64,000 bases of DNA, taken from CABMKH01 sp040797625. Its GTDB lineage: Bacteria; Bacillota; Clostridia; Tissierellales; Tissierellaceae. The notes under the pieces were generated by a model, which searched no databases, was not told the origin of the DNA, and saw only the letters and a program-made list of their open reading frames with translations. How positions within the stretch are numbered: position 1 is the first letter of the stretch; every line of letters begins with the position of its first letter. A program made the position numbers and the translations under genes. Below are positions 1-9,606 of the stretch, in pieces. The stretch is from the NCBI GenBank assembly GCA_052067355.1, contig JBQHQH010000001.1, forward strand, positions 62,001-126,000, given 5' to 3'.

Positions 1-47
1 ACAGATTTTTCTGATATATCAGATAAAAATACTCCTTCTAACTATAA

Positions 48-240
48 CTAGTTAAAAAAAGTATTTTTATACTTCTTTACCTCAATGACCTTATTATCTA
101 TACTATATCTTATTATTGTTTCTCCTTTAATATTCTCCTCTTCCTTCATAGATTCTATAGTAAAGATTCAATTGATTAAATTACGTTTTCCTTTAGAAAC
201 TATATTGTAACTTAATCCTGAGCTACCAATTCCACCTTGG
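48..240 (-). other. possible decayed coding remnant
   Basis: No intact gene lies in the first 347 bases. On the minus strand a 33-codon open frame (149 to 48, ATG to TAG) and a second short frame ending in TGA at 168-170 lie next to each other in different frames, with codon-like composition (GGIGSSGLSYNIVSKGK in the second). This could be the worn C-terminal end of a larger protein, but I do not recognise it and the region may be non-coding. Confidence 0.2.
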
Positions 241-284
241 TGACTAGATTATCAGTTAATTTATAGAAAACCATAAAAATAATA

Positions 285-326
285 AAGGTGCTGTTTCATA
301 ATTAATTAGTTATGAAACAGCACCTT
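285..326 (-). terminator. rho-independent terminator of the DsrE-like gene
   Basis: A perfect 17-bp inverted repeat (285-301 with 310-326) with an 8-base loop sits 21 bases past the stop codon of the minus-strand DsrE-like gene. On the minus strand it is followed by a T-rich run. The other side is also T-rich, so it may act in both directions. Confidence 0.85.
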
Positions 327-347
327 AAATTTATTTCTCCACCACAA

Positions 348-824
348 TCAGATAAATAACTGTATATCTGATTCTAATGCATCTTTTAGATAATCTTCTG
401 CCGTTATTATAACAGCTTCATCTATTAACTCTTCCTTGGTAAATCCCATTACATCACAGGATAATTTACATACCCTTATATTTACATCTTTATTGATAGC
501 TCCTTTTAAAAATGCACTTAATGGCGGTGTATCTGTATCTTCCATCATTTCTTCCAACATTCTCTTACCTATCCCTGCAAAGTTCATCTTAGACAGTGGG
601 AGAGCTTCTATACCTTTTGGAGTCATATTGGCAAACATCTTTTCCCATGTAGTCTTATCTTCTTCAGGCATCTTATTGGGATCTCTAATCAGCATAAGTC
701 CCCAAAATGCAAAGAACATAGTCACTTCTATATCCATTTCCCTAGCAGTATTAGCCAATACAAGTGCTGCCAAAGCCTTATCATAGTCTCCACTGAACAT
801 AAGTATACTCATCTTCTTATTCAT
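348..824 (-). CDS. DsrE/DsrF-like family protein
   Basis: A 158-residue cytoplasmic protein of the DsrE/DsrF-like (DsrE2-type) family, small alpha/beta proteins linked to sulfur relay. It opens with a short beta strand and the SGDYDKALAAL segment typical of the family, followed by a hydrophobic FFAFWGLML stretch; a Cys pair lies near residues 120-123 (RVCKLSC). The ATG at 824 is preferred over an upstream in-frame TTG because AAGGAGG lies just ahead of it. It is 27 bases downstream of a cysteine-desulfurase-like gene on the same strand, so the two are probably co-transcribed and may share a sulfur-transfer role. That role is inferred from family and neighbour only; the acceptor is unknown. 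Confidence 0.8.
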   Translation of the reverse strand: MNKKMSILMFSGDYDKALAALVLANTAREMDIEVTMFFAFWGLMLIRDPNKMPEEDKTTWEKMFANMTPKGIEALPLSKMNFAGIGKRMLEEMMEDTDTPPLSAFLKGAINKDVNIRVCKLSCDVMGFTKEELIDEAVIITAEDYLKDALESDIQLFI

Positions 825-851
825 AGATAAAAAACCTCCTTTCAACTAGGA

Positions 852-2165
852 TTAGTCGAAAGGAGATTTTCTATACTCAGATTTATATAATTCTATATTT
901 GTGCCAATCTTATTGAGTAGGTAAGCTAATAGATATATTTCATCATAATCATTATATAGTCCAAAACTTATCCTAACTAATCCTGGTCTAGAGATAGTTC
1001 TATCAAAAATATATTTTTCTATATCTTCTTCTGAAATATTTAACAGTCTCTGAACATAAGGTTGTGCACAGAAGCACCCATTCCTAACTCCTATCCCTCC
1101 TTCACTTCCAAGAATAGCAGCTAATTCATAATGAGAAAGTCCTTCTATATTAAATGAGATAATAGACACTTTATTATCCACATCTAGATCATCATATAGT
1201 ATAAGATTTGGTATATCCTGCATCAATTTTATGGCATATTTAGTTAGATTCCTTTCATATTCTTCAATGTTTTTCATACCAATATCTTTTAAAGTCCGTA
1301 TACTAGAGATCAATGCTATTACTCCCATTAAATTTGGAGTTCCTGCTTCCTCCTTTTCAGGGGGATCTGCCCATATGATATCCTTCATAGATACATAATC
1401 AATAGTACCTCCACCAATCATCTCTGAATATCCCTCTCTGAATACATCCTTTGGTGCAATCAACACACCTGTTCCAAAGGGAGCATACATCTTATGAGCT
1501 GAAAAAGCTACATAGTCAATATGCTCTGGATCTCCTATTGGCTTCATATCAAAAGGACAATGTGGGATTAATTGAGCTCCATCTACTAGGATCTTTGCTC
1601 CATATCTATGACACATCCTTGCAATTTTATGTACCGGATTTATATATCCAGTTACATTAGATGCTCCTGTTACAGCTACTAATCCTACTTTCCCTTTGTA
1701 TTTCTTTAACTTATATTCTAAATCCTCCATGGACAATCTTCCATCTCTATCTACTTCTACATAATCTGTATCATATCTATATTTCCAAGGTAATAAGTTT
1801 GAATGATGCTCCATATATGTAAATAGGACCATCTTATCTTTTAAGGTATCTTTTAATCTGTAGGATAGTTTATTGATACATTCTGTTGTATTTTTCAAGA
1901 AAACAACTGTATGATAGTCCTTATTCCCATTTATAAAATCTAATACTATGTTTCTTCCTTCATCATAGACCTTAGAAGATATGATAGACTTATATCCTGA
2001 CCCTCTGTGTACTGATGAATAATTTGGAGAGAAACTTACAATATCTTTTAAAACTGATTTAAAAGGTGGAGTTGTAGCTGCATTATCAAAATTTATATAA
2101 TGTACCTTGCTTCCTCCTCTTACCTCAGCTACACTATTCCATCCAATAACTAAATCCCTATACAT
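852..2165 (-). CDS. class V aminotransferase, cysteine desulfurase-like
   Basis: A PLP-dependent fold-type I enzyme of the SufS/NifS/selenocysteine lyase group, 437 residues. The N-terminal NFDNAATTPP motif, the PLP lysine in SAHKMYAPFGTG and the C-terminal RNGCFCAQP loop with a cysteine at the catalytic position are all visible. Expected reaction: release of sulfur from cysteine as a persulfide with alanine formed. No SufU, IscU or other Fe-S scaffold gene is nearby; the partner is instead a DsrE-like gene just downstream, so it may feed another sulfur route. The start at 2165 is chosen because GAGGTG stands six bases upstream; GTG and ATG codons at 2174 and 2171 overlap that site. Confidence 0.85.
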   Translation of the reverse strand: MYRDLVIGWNSVAEVRGGSKVHYINFDNAATTPPFKSVLKDIVSFSPNYSSVHRGSGYKSIISSKVYDEGRNIVLDFINGNKDYHTVVFLKNTTECINKLSYRLKDTLKDKMVLFTYMEHHSNLLPWKYRYDTDYVEVDRDGRLSMEDLEYKLKKYKGKVGLVAVTGASNVTGYINPVHKIARMCHRYGAKILVDGAQLIPHCPFDMKPIGDPEHIDYVAFSAHKMYAPFGTGVLIAPKDVFREGYSEMIGGGTIDYVSMKDIIWADPPEKEEAGTPNLMGVIALISSIRTLKDIGMKNIEEYERNLTKYAIKLMQDIPNLILYDDLDVDNKVSIISFNIEGLSHYELAAILGSEGGIGVRNGCFCAQPYVQRLLNISEEDIEKYIFDRTISRPGLVRISFGLYNDYDEIYLLAYLLNKIGTNIELYKSEYRKSPFD

Positions 2166-2200
2166 AATCATCACCTCAATATAATCTTATTACTATTTTA

Positions 2201-2234
2201 TTACCTATATCTTTTTTGGTGATAGGATAGGTAA
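2201..2234. promoter_or_regulatory. inverted repeat between divergent genes
   Basis: TTACCTAT (2201-2208) and ATAGGTAA (2227-2234) form an 8-bp inverted repeat, with further partial pairing inside, between the divergent desulfurase-like gene and feoA. It could be an operator for either gene or a hairpin. It does not match the Fur or DtxR consensus I know. Confidence 0.3.
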
Positions 2235-2300
2235 CACTTTTAGACCATATAACATATTTTGAATATATGAATTACTTTATAAAGATAAGGAGATGTTTAT

Positions 2301-2537
2301 ATGTCCAATATTTTGCCACTTAATCTAATACCTATTGGCGAAAAATGTAGAGTAAAAGAATTGACTTCAGCTGGATTAATAAGAAGGCGACTATTAGATC
2401 TAGGCCTAATTGAAAATACTATAATAAAGCCTTTGCATACAAGTCCATCTGGAGATCCTGTAGCTTATCTCATTAGAGGTACTGTCATAGCTCTCCGTTC
2501 TGAACTGGCTTCTACAATATTAGTAGAAATAATATGA
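2301..2537 (+). CDS. feoA: ferrous iron transport protein FeoA
   Basis: A 78-residue SH3-like FeoA domain protein that assists FeoB-mediated Fe(II) uptake at the inner face of the membrane. The pattern LxxxGLIRRRLLDLGLIENTIIK followed by a GDPVAYLIRG segment is characteristic of the family. AAGGAG precedes the ATG. It lies 16 bases ahead of feoB in an evident feoAB operon; there is no feoC. Confidence 0.92.
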   Translation: MSNILPLNLIPIGEKCRVKELTSAGLIRRRLLDLGLIENTIIKPLHTSPSGDPVAYLIRGTVIALRSELASTILVEII

Positions 2538-2553
2538 CTTGGAGGTGAATTTC

Positions 2554-4638
2554 ATGCTATCTGATAAAACAATAGCATTAGCAGGAAATCCCAATGTGGG
2601 AAAGAGTACTGTCTTCAATAGCCTTACTGGTCTAAAGCAGCATACAGGCAATTGGCCCGGAAAAACTGTAGTCAATGCTAGAGGATGTTATGAATATAAA
2701 GGAAAAAACTTTGTATTAGTAGATTTACCTGGTACCTATTCTTTGATGGCAAACTCCATTGAGGAAGAGATAGCTAGGGATTTTATATGTTTTGGAAATC
2801 CCCATACTACTGTAGTCATAGTTGATGCTACATGTCTAGAAAGAAATCTAAATCTAGTTCTCCAGACTATTGAAATAACTTCTAAGGTAGTTGTATGTGT
2901 AAATCTCATGGATGAGGCCAAAAGAAAGGGTATATCCATAGATCTAAAAGGACTGTCAAATAGACTAGGAGTACCAGTAGTAGGAAGTACCGCCCTTAAG
3001 AAAAAAGGTCTAAAAAATCTTGTGGAAACCATTCATAGAGTCTCCATCGAAGGAACTTCACAAAAAACCATAGATATATTATATGATGATATTATTGAAG
3101 AAACAATATCTCATATAGAAGATGTATTATCCCCTATTATTCAAGGTCGATTAAATACTCGATGGGTATCCTTAAAGCTTTTAGATGGAGAAAATACTAT
3201 CTTGGACTCCATAGATAAATATCTTGGATTAAATCTAAGGGAAAATCAAGAACTAATGGAAGAACTAGAAAAATCCCAAAACTACTTATCTGAAAACGGA
3301 ATAGACAATGATATATTTCGTGATAAAGTCGTATCCAGACTTGTTTCCATAAGTGAAAGCATCTCCAAAGAAGTTGTCTCATTTAAAGATCCAAATTATA
3401 ATGGTTTCGATAGAAAAATAGACTCATATCTTACTTCTAAAGTCTTTGGAATTCCCATTATGATACTATTATTGTCTATTATATTCTGGATCACTATCTC
3501 TGGAGCTAACCTCCCCTCTGATCTAATAGCTAAGGGATTATTTTGGTTTCAAGATAGACTTACAGAATTTTTCCAATGGCTTGGTACTCCTCAATGGATT
3601 CATGACGTATTAGTTTTAGGGATATACAAAACCCTTGCTTGGGTAGTATCGGTAATGCTTCCACCAATGGCAATATTTTTCCCACTCTTTACTTTCTTAG
3701 AGGATTTGGGATATTTGCCAAGAATAGCTTTTAATCTAGATAATTTCTTCCAAAAGTCTTGTGCTTGTGGAAAACAGGCTTTGACCATGTGTATGGGCTT
3801 TGGATGCAATGCTGCAGGAGTAATAGGATGTAGGATTATTGATTCTCCTAGAGAGAGAATTATAGCCATTATTACCAACAACTTTGTTCCCTGCAATGGA
3901 AGATTCCCAATACTTATAGCTATTATCTCCATGTTCTTTACTGGTTTCTTTGTTGGACCATTACAATCTATTATTTTAGCTTTGATTCTAACTTCAGTGA
4001 TTGTCCTAGGAGTTATAATGACTCTATTGATATCTAAACTTTTATCTAAAACCATATTAAAAGGTCTGCCATCTACCTTTACTCTAGAACTCCCCCCTTA
4101 TAGAAGACCACAATTAGGAAGGGTGATCATAACATCTATATTGGATAGAACCCTATTTGTACTAGGGCGAGCGGTAATGGTGGCAGCTCCTGCTGGGCTT
4201 ATAATATGGATAATGGCTAATATTAATATAGGCAATCTAAGTGTATTAAACCATTTTGCAAACTTCTTTGACCCCTTTGCAAAACTCCTTGGATTAGACG
4301 GATATATATTAATGGCATTTATCTTAGGTTTTCCTGCAAACGAAATAGTCATTCCTATTATAATCATGAGCTATATGTCTATGGGATCAATGCTAGAATT
4401 AGATAGTCTGCATGAACTTAAGTCATTACTTATAGATAACGGATGGACTTGGCTAACTGCAGTGTCTACCATGTTATTTACCCTTTTTCACTGGCCATGT
4501 GCTACTACTTGTCTTACTATAAATAAAGAAACTCAGAGTTTTAAATGGAGCCTTATCTCCTTTTTAGCTCCTACACTAGTAGGTATTGTATTATGTTTTC
4601 TATTTACTAGTACAGTTAGACTATTGGGATTGGTATAA
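2554..4638 (+). CDS. feoB: ferrous iron transporter FeoB
   Basis: A membrane GTPase permease for Fe(II), 694 residues. The N-terminal G domain shows GNPNVGKST (G1), DLPGTYSL (G3) and NLMD (G4), followed by the helical GDI-like region and a polytopic membrane domain with two gate repeats, including the Cys-rich GFGCN segment and NNFVPCNGR. The ATG at 2554 is chosen because GGAGGTG lies six bases ahead; a TTG at 2539 lies before this ribosome site. It is directly downstream of feoA. A short GGATTGG/CCAATCC hairpin spans its stop codon, but no T tract follows, so termination there is doubtful. Confidence 0.95.
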   Translation: MLSDKTIALAGNPNVGKSTVFNSLTGLKQHTGNWPGKTVVNARGCYEYKGKNFVLVDLPGTYSLMANSIEEEIARDFICFGNPHTTVVIVDATCLERNLNLVLQTIEITSKVVVCVNLMDEAKRKGISIDLKGLSNRLGVPVVGSTALKKKGLKNLVETIHRVSIEGTSQKTIDILYDDIIEETISHIEDVLSPIIQGRLNTRWVSLKLLDGENTILDSIDKYLGLNLRENQELMEELEKSQNYLSENGIDNDIFRDKVVSRLVSISESISKEVVSFKDPNYNGFDRKIDSYLTSKVFGIPIMILLLSIIFWITISGANLPSDLIAKGLFWFQDRLTEFFQWLGTPQWIHDVLVLGIYKTLAWVVSVMLPPMAIFFPLFTFLEDLGYLPRIAFNLDNFFQKSCACGKQALTMCMGFGCNAAGVIGCRIIDSPRERIIAIITNNFVPCNGRFPILIAIISMFFTGFFVGPLQSIILALILTSVIVLGVIMTLLISKLLSKTILKGLPSTFTLELPPYRRPQLGRVIITSILDRTLFVLGRAVMVAAPAGLIIWIMANINIGNLSVLNHFANFFDPFAKLLGLDGYILMAFILGFPANEIVIPIIIMSYMSMGSMLELDSLHELKSLLIDNGWTWLTAVSTMLFTLFHWPCATTCLTINKETQSFKWSLISFLAPTLVGIVLCFLFTSTVRLLGLV

Positions 4639-4791
4639 TAGCCAATCCTAATAATTTGTAAATAATCTAAGTATTATTGTCATTAAAGTTACAATAAAGT
4701 AACACATTTTCTTTTTTAATTGTAATTAATAAATAATTGTAGTATTATATTAAATAGTTGATTTAGCATCATACTAAAATGAGGTGTAATT

Positions 4792-5772
4792 TTGAAAAGA
4801 AAATTTTTTGTAACTTTTATTATTTCAGTTTTATTTTTTACTTTTACATATGTAAAATTTGGAGATGCCCTACTCTTAAATATTGACTCTGCTTCTACTA
4901 TGGATGGATATGATGATAAAAAAGATACTGATGAAAATAGTCAATCCGATGATAAAGATACGCCATTAGAACCAAAGAATAAGGATGAGATTCTATTTTT
5001 ACTTCTTGGAGTTGACACATATGATATTAAAAGCTCGGGTAATGAACGTACTGATACCATGATGCTTACCAGTGTAAACTTCAAGACAGGAGAGATCAAA
5101 CTACTATCCATACCTAGAGATACTAGGGTTCCTGTCAGGGGCAAATTAGATAAGATAAACCACGCTCATGCCTATGGAGGCGTAGATTTAACTTTAAAAA
5201 CTGTACAAGACTTCCTAAATATAGATGTAGATCACTATGTAAAAGTAGACTATAAAGCTGTAGAGAAAATTGTAGATGCCATTGGTGGTGTAAATATAGA
5301 CGTTCCTAGAAGAATGAAATATGATGATAGGACAAAGGGCAAAGAATTCCATGTAAATCTTGATAAAGGTCCGCAGACCTTAAATGGAGAGAAGGCAATT
5401 CAATTCTTGAGGTGGAGAAAGAACAACGACGGAACTGGATATCCTGGAGGAGATGTAGATAGAATAAAAGCACAACAGATGTTTATGGAGGAAATGGTAA
5501 AACAAACATTACAGCCTAAGAACATCCTAAAATTGCCAACATTTATCGATACCTATTTTGACTATGTAGAGACAAATATTCCTCTATCTACCATATTAAA
5601 AGGTGCTAAGGCAGCTAAAAAAATAGATCTGGAAAATATGGTAACAGCAACAATACCTGGTGAGGGAGAATATATAAACAAGATAAGCTATTATATATAT
5701 GATGAAAATGAAATGAATGATGTAGTTATGGATATGTTTGGGGATTTTATGTTTAAATGGAGTATGAGATAG
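4792..5772 (+). CDS. LCP (LytR-CpsA-Psr) family protein
   Basis: A single-pass membrane protein of 326 residues with an N-terminal hydrophobic anchor (residues 5-25), a short acidic linker rich in Asp and Lys, and an extracellular LCP domain. LLGVDTYD, RTDTMMLTS and LLSIPRDTRV carry the acidic and Arg residues that bind pyrophosphate and polyprenyl lipid in the family. Members attach wall teichoic acid or other anionic polymers to peptidoglycan. The start is TTG, eight bases after GAGGTG (4781-4786). It stands alone between feoB and a terminator. A link to the wall-polysaccharide operon at 25-31 kb is plausible but inferred. Confidence 0.9.
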   Translation: MKRKFFVTFIISVLFFTFTYVKFGDALLLNIDSASTMDGYDDKKDTDENSQSDDKDTPLEPKNKDEILFLLLGVDTYDIKSSGNERTDTMMLTSVNFKTGEIKLLSIPRDTRVPVRGKLDKINHAHAYGGVDLTLKTVQDFLNIDVDHYVKVDYKAVEKIVDAIGGVNIDVPRRMKYDDRTKGKEFHVNLDKGPQTLNGEKAIQFLRWRKNNDGTGYPGGDVDRIKAQQMFMEEMVKQTLQPKNILKLPTFIDTYFDYVETNIPLSTILKGAKAAKKIDLENMVTATIPGEGEYINKISYYIYDENEMNDVVMDMFGDFMFKWSMR

Positions 5773-5796
5773 TACCATCTCATACTCCATTTTTAT
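5757..5796 (+). terminator. terminator overlapping the LCP gene stop
   Basis: A perfect 14-bp stem (5757-5770 and 5777-5790) with a 6-base loop contains the stop codon of the LCP gene and is followed by TTTTATAT. The convergent dehydrogenase gene ends a few bases further on, so it may serve both strands. Confidence 0.85.
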
Positions 5797-5800
5797 ATAG

Positions 5801-6754
5801 CTATTTAACTATATTTTGAGGATTTCCATCAAGCCAACAATCTATATTAGAAAATACAATATGAGCCCTTCTCACCATAGCTTCCTCTGTAGCAAATCCA
5901 ATATGAGGAGTAACAACTGCGTTTTTTTCTTTTAATATAGGATAATCTCTATCTAATGGTGGTTCCATATCAAAGACATCTATTCCTGCCCCTGCAATTT
6001 TTCCCTCTTTTAAAATCTTCGCCAATGCTGTATTGTCAACGATTGGCCCTCTAGCTGTATTGACTAAAATTGCATCTTCTTTCATAAGCCTTAACTTATC
6101 TTCATCAATAAAGCCCTTTGTTTCAGCAGTCAATGGTAGATGAATTGTCACTATATCACTTTCTCTAAGGATATCCTCTATATCCATGTATTTTACACCT
6201 TTAGCTTTTAAACCTTCACTTTCACTTCTGTTATAGGCCAAAACTTCGCATCCAAAGGCTAGTCCTATCTCTGCTACTTTAGCTCCTATGGCACCAGTAC
6301 CTACTACTCCTAATGTCTTTCCATATAGATCTCTTCGTCTGTATCCTGCCATAGTACCACCTTCTCTAGTAACTCTATCTAAAGGAACTATATTTCTCAA
6401 TAGTGAAATTATCATTCCAAAGGCAAGTTCAGCTACTGAATGAGTACTATATCCTGCAGCATTACTGACTAAAATATCTCTTTCTCTACATACTTTTAAA
6501 TCCACATGATCGACTCCAGTAAAAGCTACTGAAATCATCTTCAAATTTTCTGCTGCCTCTATGACTTCTCCTTCCAATGGAGAATTAGCTATGACTAATA
6601 TATCTGTATCCTTTACTCTTTCCTTTAGTACTTCATTATCTAAGGTCTTTTCATTGTATATGATTAATTCATGTCCTCTGTCTGTAATTGGCTTTGCTAT
6701 TTCTCTTAAATTCTCTTCAGAAACACTTAGTGGCTCTAAAACTGTAATTTTCAC
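5801..6754 (-). CDS. D-2-hydroxyacid dehydrogenase, NAD-dependent
   Basis: A 317-residue enzyme of the D-isomer-specific 2-hydroxyacid dehydrogenase family (SerA/LdhA type). The Rossmann motif GVVGTGAIGAKVA, the Arg in NTARGPIVD, the Glu in DVFDMEPP and the catalytic His in TPHIGF are present. It interconverts a 2-keto acid and a D-2-hydroxy acid with NAD(H); the substrate cannot be told from sequence. No ACT regulatory domain follows, unlike full-length SerA. The start is GTG at 6754 behind GGGGGA. It lies 16 bases downstream of uvrA and may be co-transcribed with it, an unexpected partner for a repair operon. Confidence 0.88.
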   Translation of the reverse strand: MKITVLEPLSVSEENLREIAKPITDRGHELIIYNEKTLDNEVLKERVKDTDILVIANSPLEGEVIEAAENLKMISVAFTGVDHVDLKVCRERDILVSNAAGYSTHSVAELAFGMIISLLRNIVPLDRVTREGGTMAGYRRRDLYGKTLGVVGTGAIGAKVAEIGLAFGCEVLAYNRSESEGLKAKGVKYMDIEDILRESDIVTIHLPLTAETKGFIDEDKLRLMKEDAILVNTARGPIVDNTALAKILKEGKIAGAGIDVFDMEPPLDRDYPILKEKNAVVTPHIGFATEEAMVRRAHIVFSNIDCWLDGNPQNIVK

Positions 6755-6770
6755 ATCTATTCCCCCTTTA

Positions 6771-9590
6771 CTATTCCAACATCTTCTTTAAAAATTGACC
6801 AGTATACGACTTTTTATTTTGACTTACTTCTTCCGGAGTCCCTGTAACTACTATGGTGCCACCTTTATCTCCACCTTCGGGTCCTAAATCTATTATATAA
6901 TCTGCAGTCTTTATTACATCTAGATTATGCTCAATTACTATAACAGTATTTCCCCCCTCTACAATCTGATTTAATACTTTTACGAGTTTGTGAATATCTG
7001 CAGAATGAAGTCCCGTAGTAGGCTCATCTAAAATATATATGGTCTTACCTGTAGCCCTTTTAGATAATTCTGTAGCTAATTTTATCCTCTGTGCCTCTCC
7101 ACCAGATAATTCTGTAGAAGACTGTCCAATCTTTATATACCCTAATCCTACATCAAATAAAGTCTCTAACTTCCTCTTTATCCTTGGAATATTTTCAAAG
7201 AATTCTAGTCCCTCTTCTACAGTCATCTGTAACACATCTGAAATCGTCTTTCCTTTATATTTTACCTGCAATGTCTCTCTATTATATCTCTTCCCTTTAC
7301 ACACCTCACAAGGAACATATACATCTGGTAAAAAATGCATCTCTACCTTCAGTATACCATCTCCTTTACAAGCTTCACACCTACCACCTTTTACATTGAA
7401 GCTAAATCTTCCCTTTTTATATCCCCTCATCTTAGCCTCATTGGTCATGGCAAACACATCTCTAATATAATCAAATACACCTGTATAAGTAGCAGGATTA
7501 GATCTTGGAGTCCTGCCTATTGGACTTTGATCTATGGCTATAATCTTATCTAAATACTCAAGTCCTCTTATTTCATCATGCTTACCAGGTCTAATCTTTG
7601 CATTGTTTAACTTTTGTGCCAAAGATTTATATAATATCTCATTGACTAAAGAACTCTTACCTGAGCCGGAAACTCCAGTAACAGCTGTAAATACACCTAA
7701 GGGAATTTTTACATCTATATTCTTTAGATTGTTCTCCTTAGCTCCTATGATCTCCACCCATTTTCCATTAGGCTGTCTTCTAGTCTCTGGTACTTCAATC
7801 TTTAATTTATGGGATAGATATTTACCAGTGATGGAATTTGGATTGTTCTTTATATCTTCAACAGTACCTTCTGCTACAACATATCCACCGTGAATCCCTG
7901 CTCCCGGTCCTATATCCACTATATGGTCTGCCATATACATAGTATCTTCATCATGTTCTACTACGATCAAAGTGTTTCCTAAATCAGTTAAATCTCTAAG
8001 CGTTTTTAATAGCTTAGTATTGTCCCTCTGATGTAGCCCTATACTAGGCTCATCTAATACATAGACTACTCCCACTAGACTAGAACCTATTTGAGTAGCC
8101 AATCTAATTCTCTGAGATTCACCACCCGATAGGGTACTAGCCATTCTAGATAAAGTCAAATATCCTAATCCTACATTCTCTAAAAAACTTAATCTTTCGT
8201 TTATCTCCTTGAGAACCTGATCTCCTATTAATCTCTGTTTTTCTGTCAATTGTAAATTTGAAAAGAACTCTATTGCCTTAGTAATAGATAGATCTGTTGT
8301 CTCTATTATATTTAATCCATTTATCTTAACAGACAATACCTCATCTTTTAATCTCTTTCCATGGCATTTAGGGCATGGATTTTCTGACATAAATTCATCT
8401 ATCTTAGCCCTCATATAATCTGAATTAGTAGAATGATATCTACGCTCTAGATTTGGTATAATTCCTTCAAAAGTTCCATTGTATTCCCTTGTTCCATCAA
8501 AATGGCTTTCAAATTTAAAAGAGATTATCCTATCAGTTCCATATAGAAGTTCTTCTAAAAACTTTTTAGGTGCTTCCTTCAATGGTTTATCTAAACTAAA
8601 TTCATTGACCTGTGCTAAATTTTTAAATATCTCATAATAATAAGTTCCCTCTGCTGAACCGCTAAATGGTGCAATGCCGCCTTCTCTTATACTTAGATTT
8701 TTGTTGGGAATCACAAGCTCTGGATCTATTTCCTTGTAAAAGCCAATTCCACTACAAGTTGGACACATTCCAAATGGATTATTAAAAGAAAACATCCTTG
8801 GCTCCAACTCTTCCATAGCTATATTACAATCTGGGCAGGCAAGCTTTTGACTAAACATCAATCTCTCTTCTCCCATTAAATCTACTATGACTAATCCATC
8901 AGCAAGCTTTAAAGCAGTTTCCAAGGAATCAGTGAGCCTTCCCTCTATTCCCTCCTTGACTATAATTCTATCTACTACTACTTCTATAGTATGTTTTTTG
9001 TTTTTTTCCAACTTAATTTCATCAGATATCTCATGATTTTCTCCATCTACTATAACTCTTATAAATCCCTCTTTTTTAATACTTTCTAATACCTTTATAT
9101 GTTCACCTTTTTTACCTCTAACAACTGGTGCCAATATCTGAAATCTAATCCTCTCCTCAAGTTCCATAATCTTATCTACCATCTGATCTACTGTCTGAGA
9201 AGATATCTCCCTCCCACATTTATAACAATAGGGAGTACCTATTCTAGCATATAAAAGTCTTAGATAATCATATATCTCTGTTACTGTCCCTACAGTAGAA
9301 CGAGGATTTTTATTTGTAGTCTTCTGATCTATAGATATTGAAGGAGACAACCCCTCTATATATTCTACATCTGGTTTATCCATCTGCCCTAAAAATTGTC
9401 GTGCATAGCTAGAGAGGGACTCAACATATCTCCTCTGCCCCTCTGCATATATAGTATCAAAAGCTAAAGATGATTTTCCTGACCCACTTAATCCAGTGAA
9501 TACTATAAACTCATTTCTAGGTAGCTCTAAATCTACATTCTTCAGATTGTTCTCTTTGGCACCTCTAATTATTATCTTATCTTTTGCCAT
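6771..9590 (-). CDS. uvrA: excinuclease ABC subunit A
   Basis: The damage-sensing ATPase of nucleotide excision repair, 939 residues and full length. It shows two ABC modules, each with Walker A (GLSGSGKSSLAFD; GVSGSGKSSLVNE) and signature (LSGGESQRI; LSGGEAQRI) motifs, and Cys pairs for zinc at CYKCG, CPDC/CPTC and CEAC/CEVC. The ATG at 9590 is chosen with GAGGTG nine bases upstream; an in-frame GTG at 9602 overlaps that site. It follows uvrB by 16 bases, so both should be controlled by the LexA-boxed promoter ahead of uvrB. Confidence 0.97.
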   Translation of the reverse strand: MAKDKIIIRGAKENNLKNVDLELPRNEFIVFTGLSGSGKSSLAFDTIYAEGQRRYVESLSSYARQFLGQMDKPDVEYIEGLSPSISIDQKTTNKNPRSTVGTVTEIYDYLRLLYARIGTPYCYKCGREISSQTVDQMVDKIMELEERIRFQILAPVVRGKKGEHIKVLESIKKEGFIRVIVDGENHEISDEIKLEKNKKHTIEVVVDRIIVKEGIEGRLTDSLETALKLADGLVIVDLMGEERLMFSQKLACPDCNIAMEELEPRMFSFNNPFGMCPTCSGIGFYKEIDPELVIPNKNLSIREGGIAPFSGSAEGTYYYEIFKNLAQVNEFSLDKPLKEAPKKFLEELLYGTDRIISFKFESHFDGTREYNGTFEGIIPNLERRYHSTNSDYMRAKIDEFMSENPCPKCHGKRLKDEVLSVKINGLNIIETTDLSITKAIEFFSNLQLTEKQRLIGDQVLKEINERLSFLENVGLGYLTLSRMASTLSGGESQRIRLATQIGSSLVGVVYVLDEPSIGLHQRDNTKLLKTLRDLTDLGNTLIVVEHDEDTMYMADHIVDIGPGAGIHGGYVVAEGTVEDIKNNPNSITGKYLSHKLKIEVPETRRQPNGKWVEIIGAKENNLKNIDVKIPLGVFTAVTGVSGSGKSSLVNEILYKSLAQKLNNAKIRPGKHDEIRGLEYLDKIIAIDQSPIGRTPRSNPATYTGVFDYIRDVFAMTNEAKMRGYKKGRFSFNVKGGRCEACKGDGILKVEMHFLPDVYVPCEVCKGKRYNRETLQVKYKGKTISDVLQMTVEEGLEFFENIPRIKRKLETLFDVGLGYIKIGQSSTELSGGEAQRIKLATELSKRATGKTIYILDEPTTGLHSADIHKLVKVLNQIVEGGNTVIVIEHNLDVIKTADYIIDLGPEGGDKGGTIVVTGTPEEVSQNKKSYTGQFLKKMLE

Positions 9591-9606
9591 TAAATGTTCC
9601 ACCTCA

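Noticed and set aside
2201..2234. Fur or DtxR box before feoA
   Set aside because: The inverted repeat does not fit the known consensus of either regulator.
7039..7893. Plus-strand open frames across uvrA
   Set aside because: They are antisense shadows of a conserved gene with no ribosome sites or family features.
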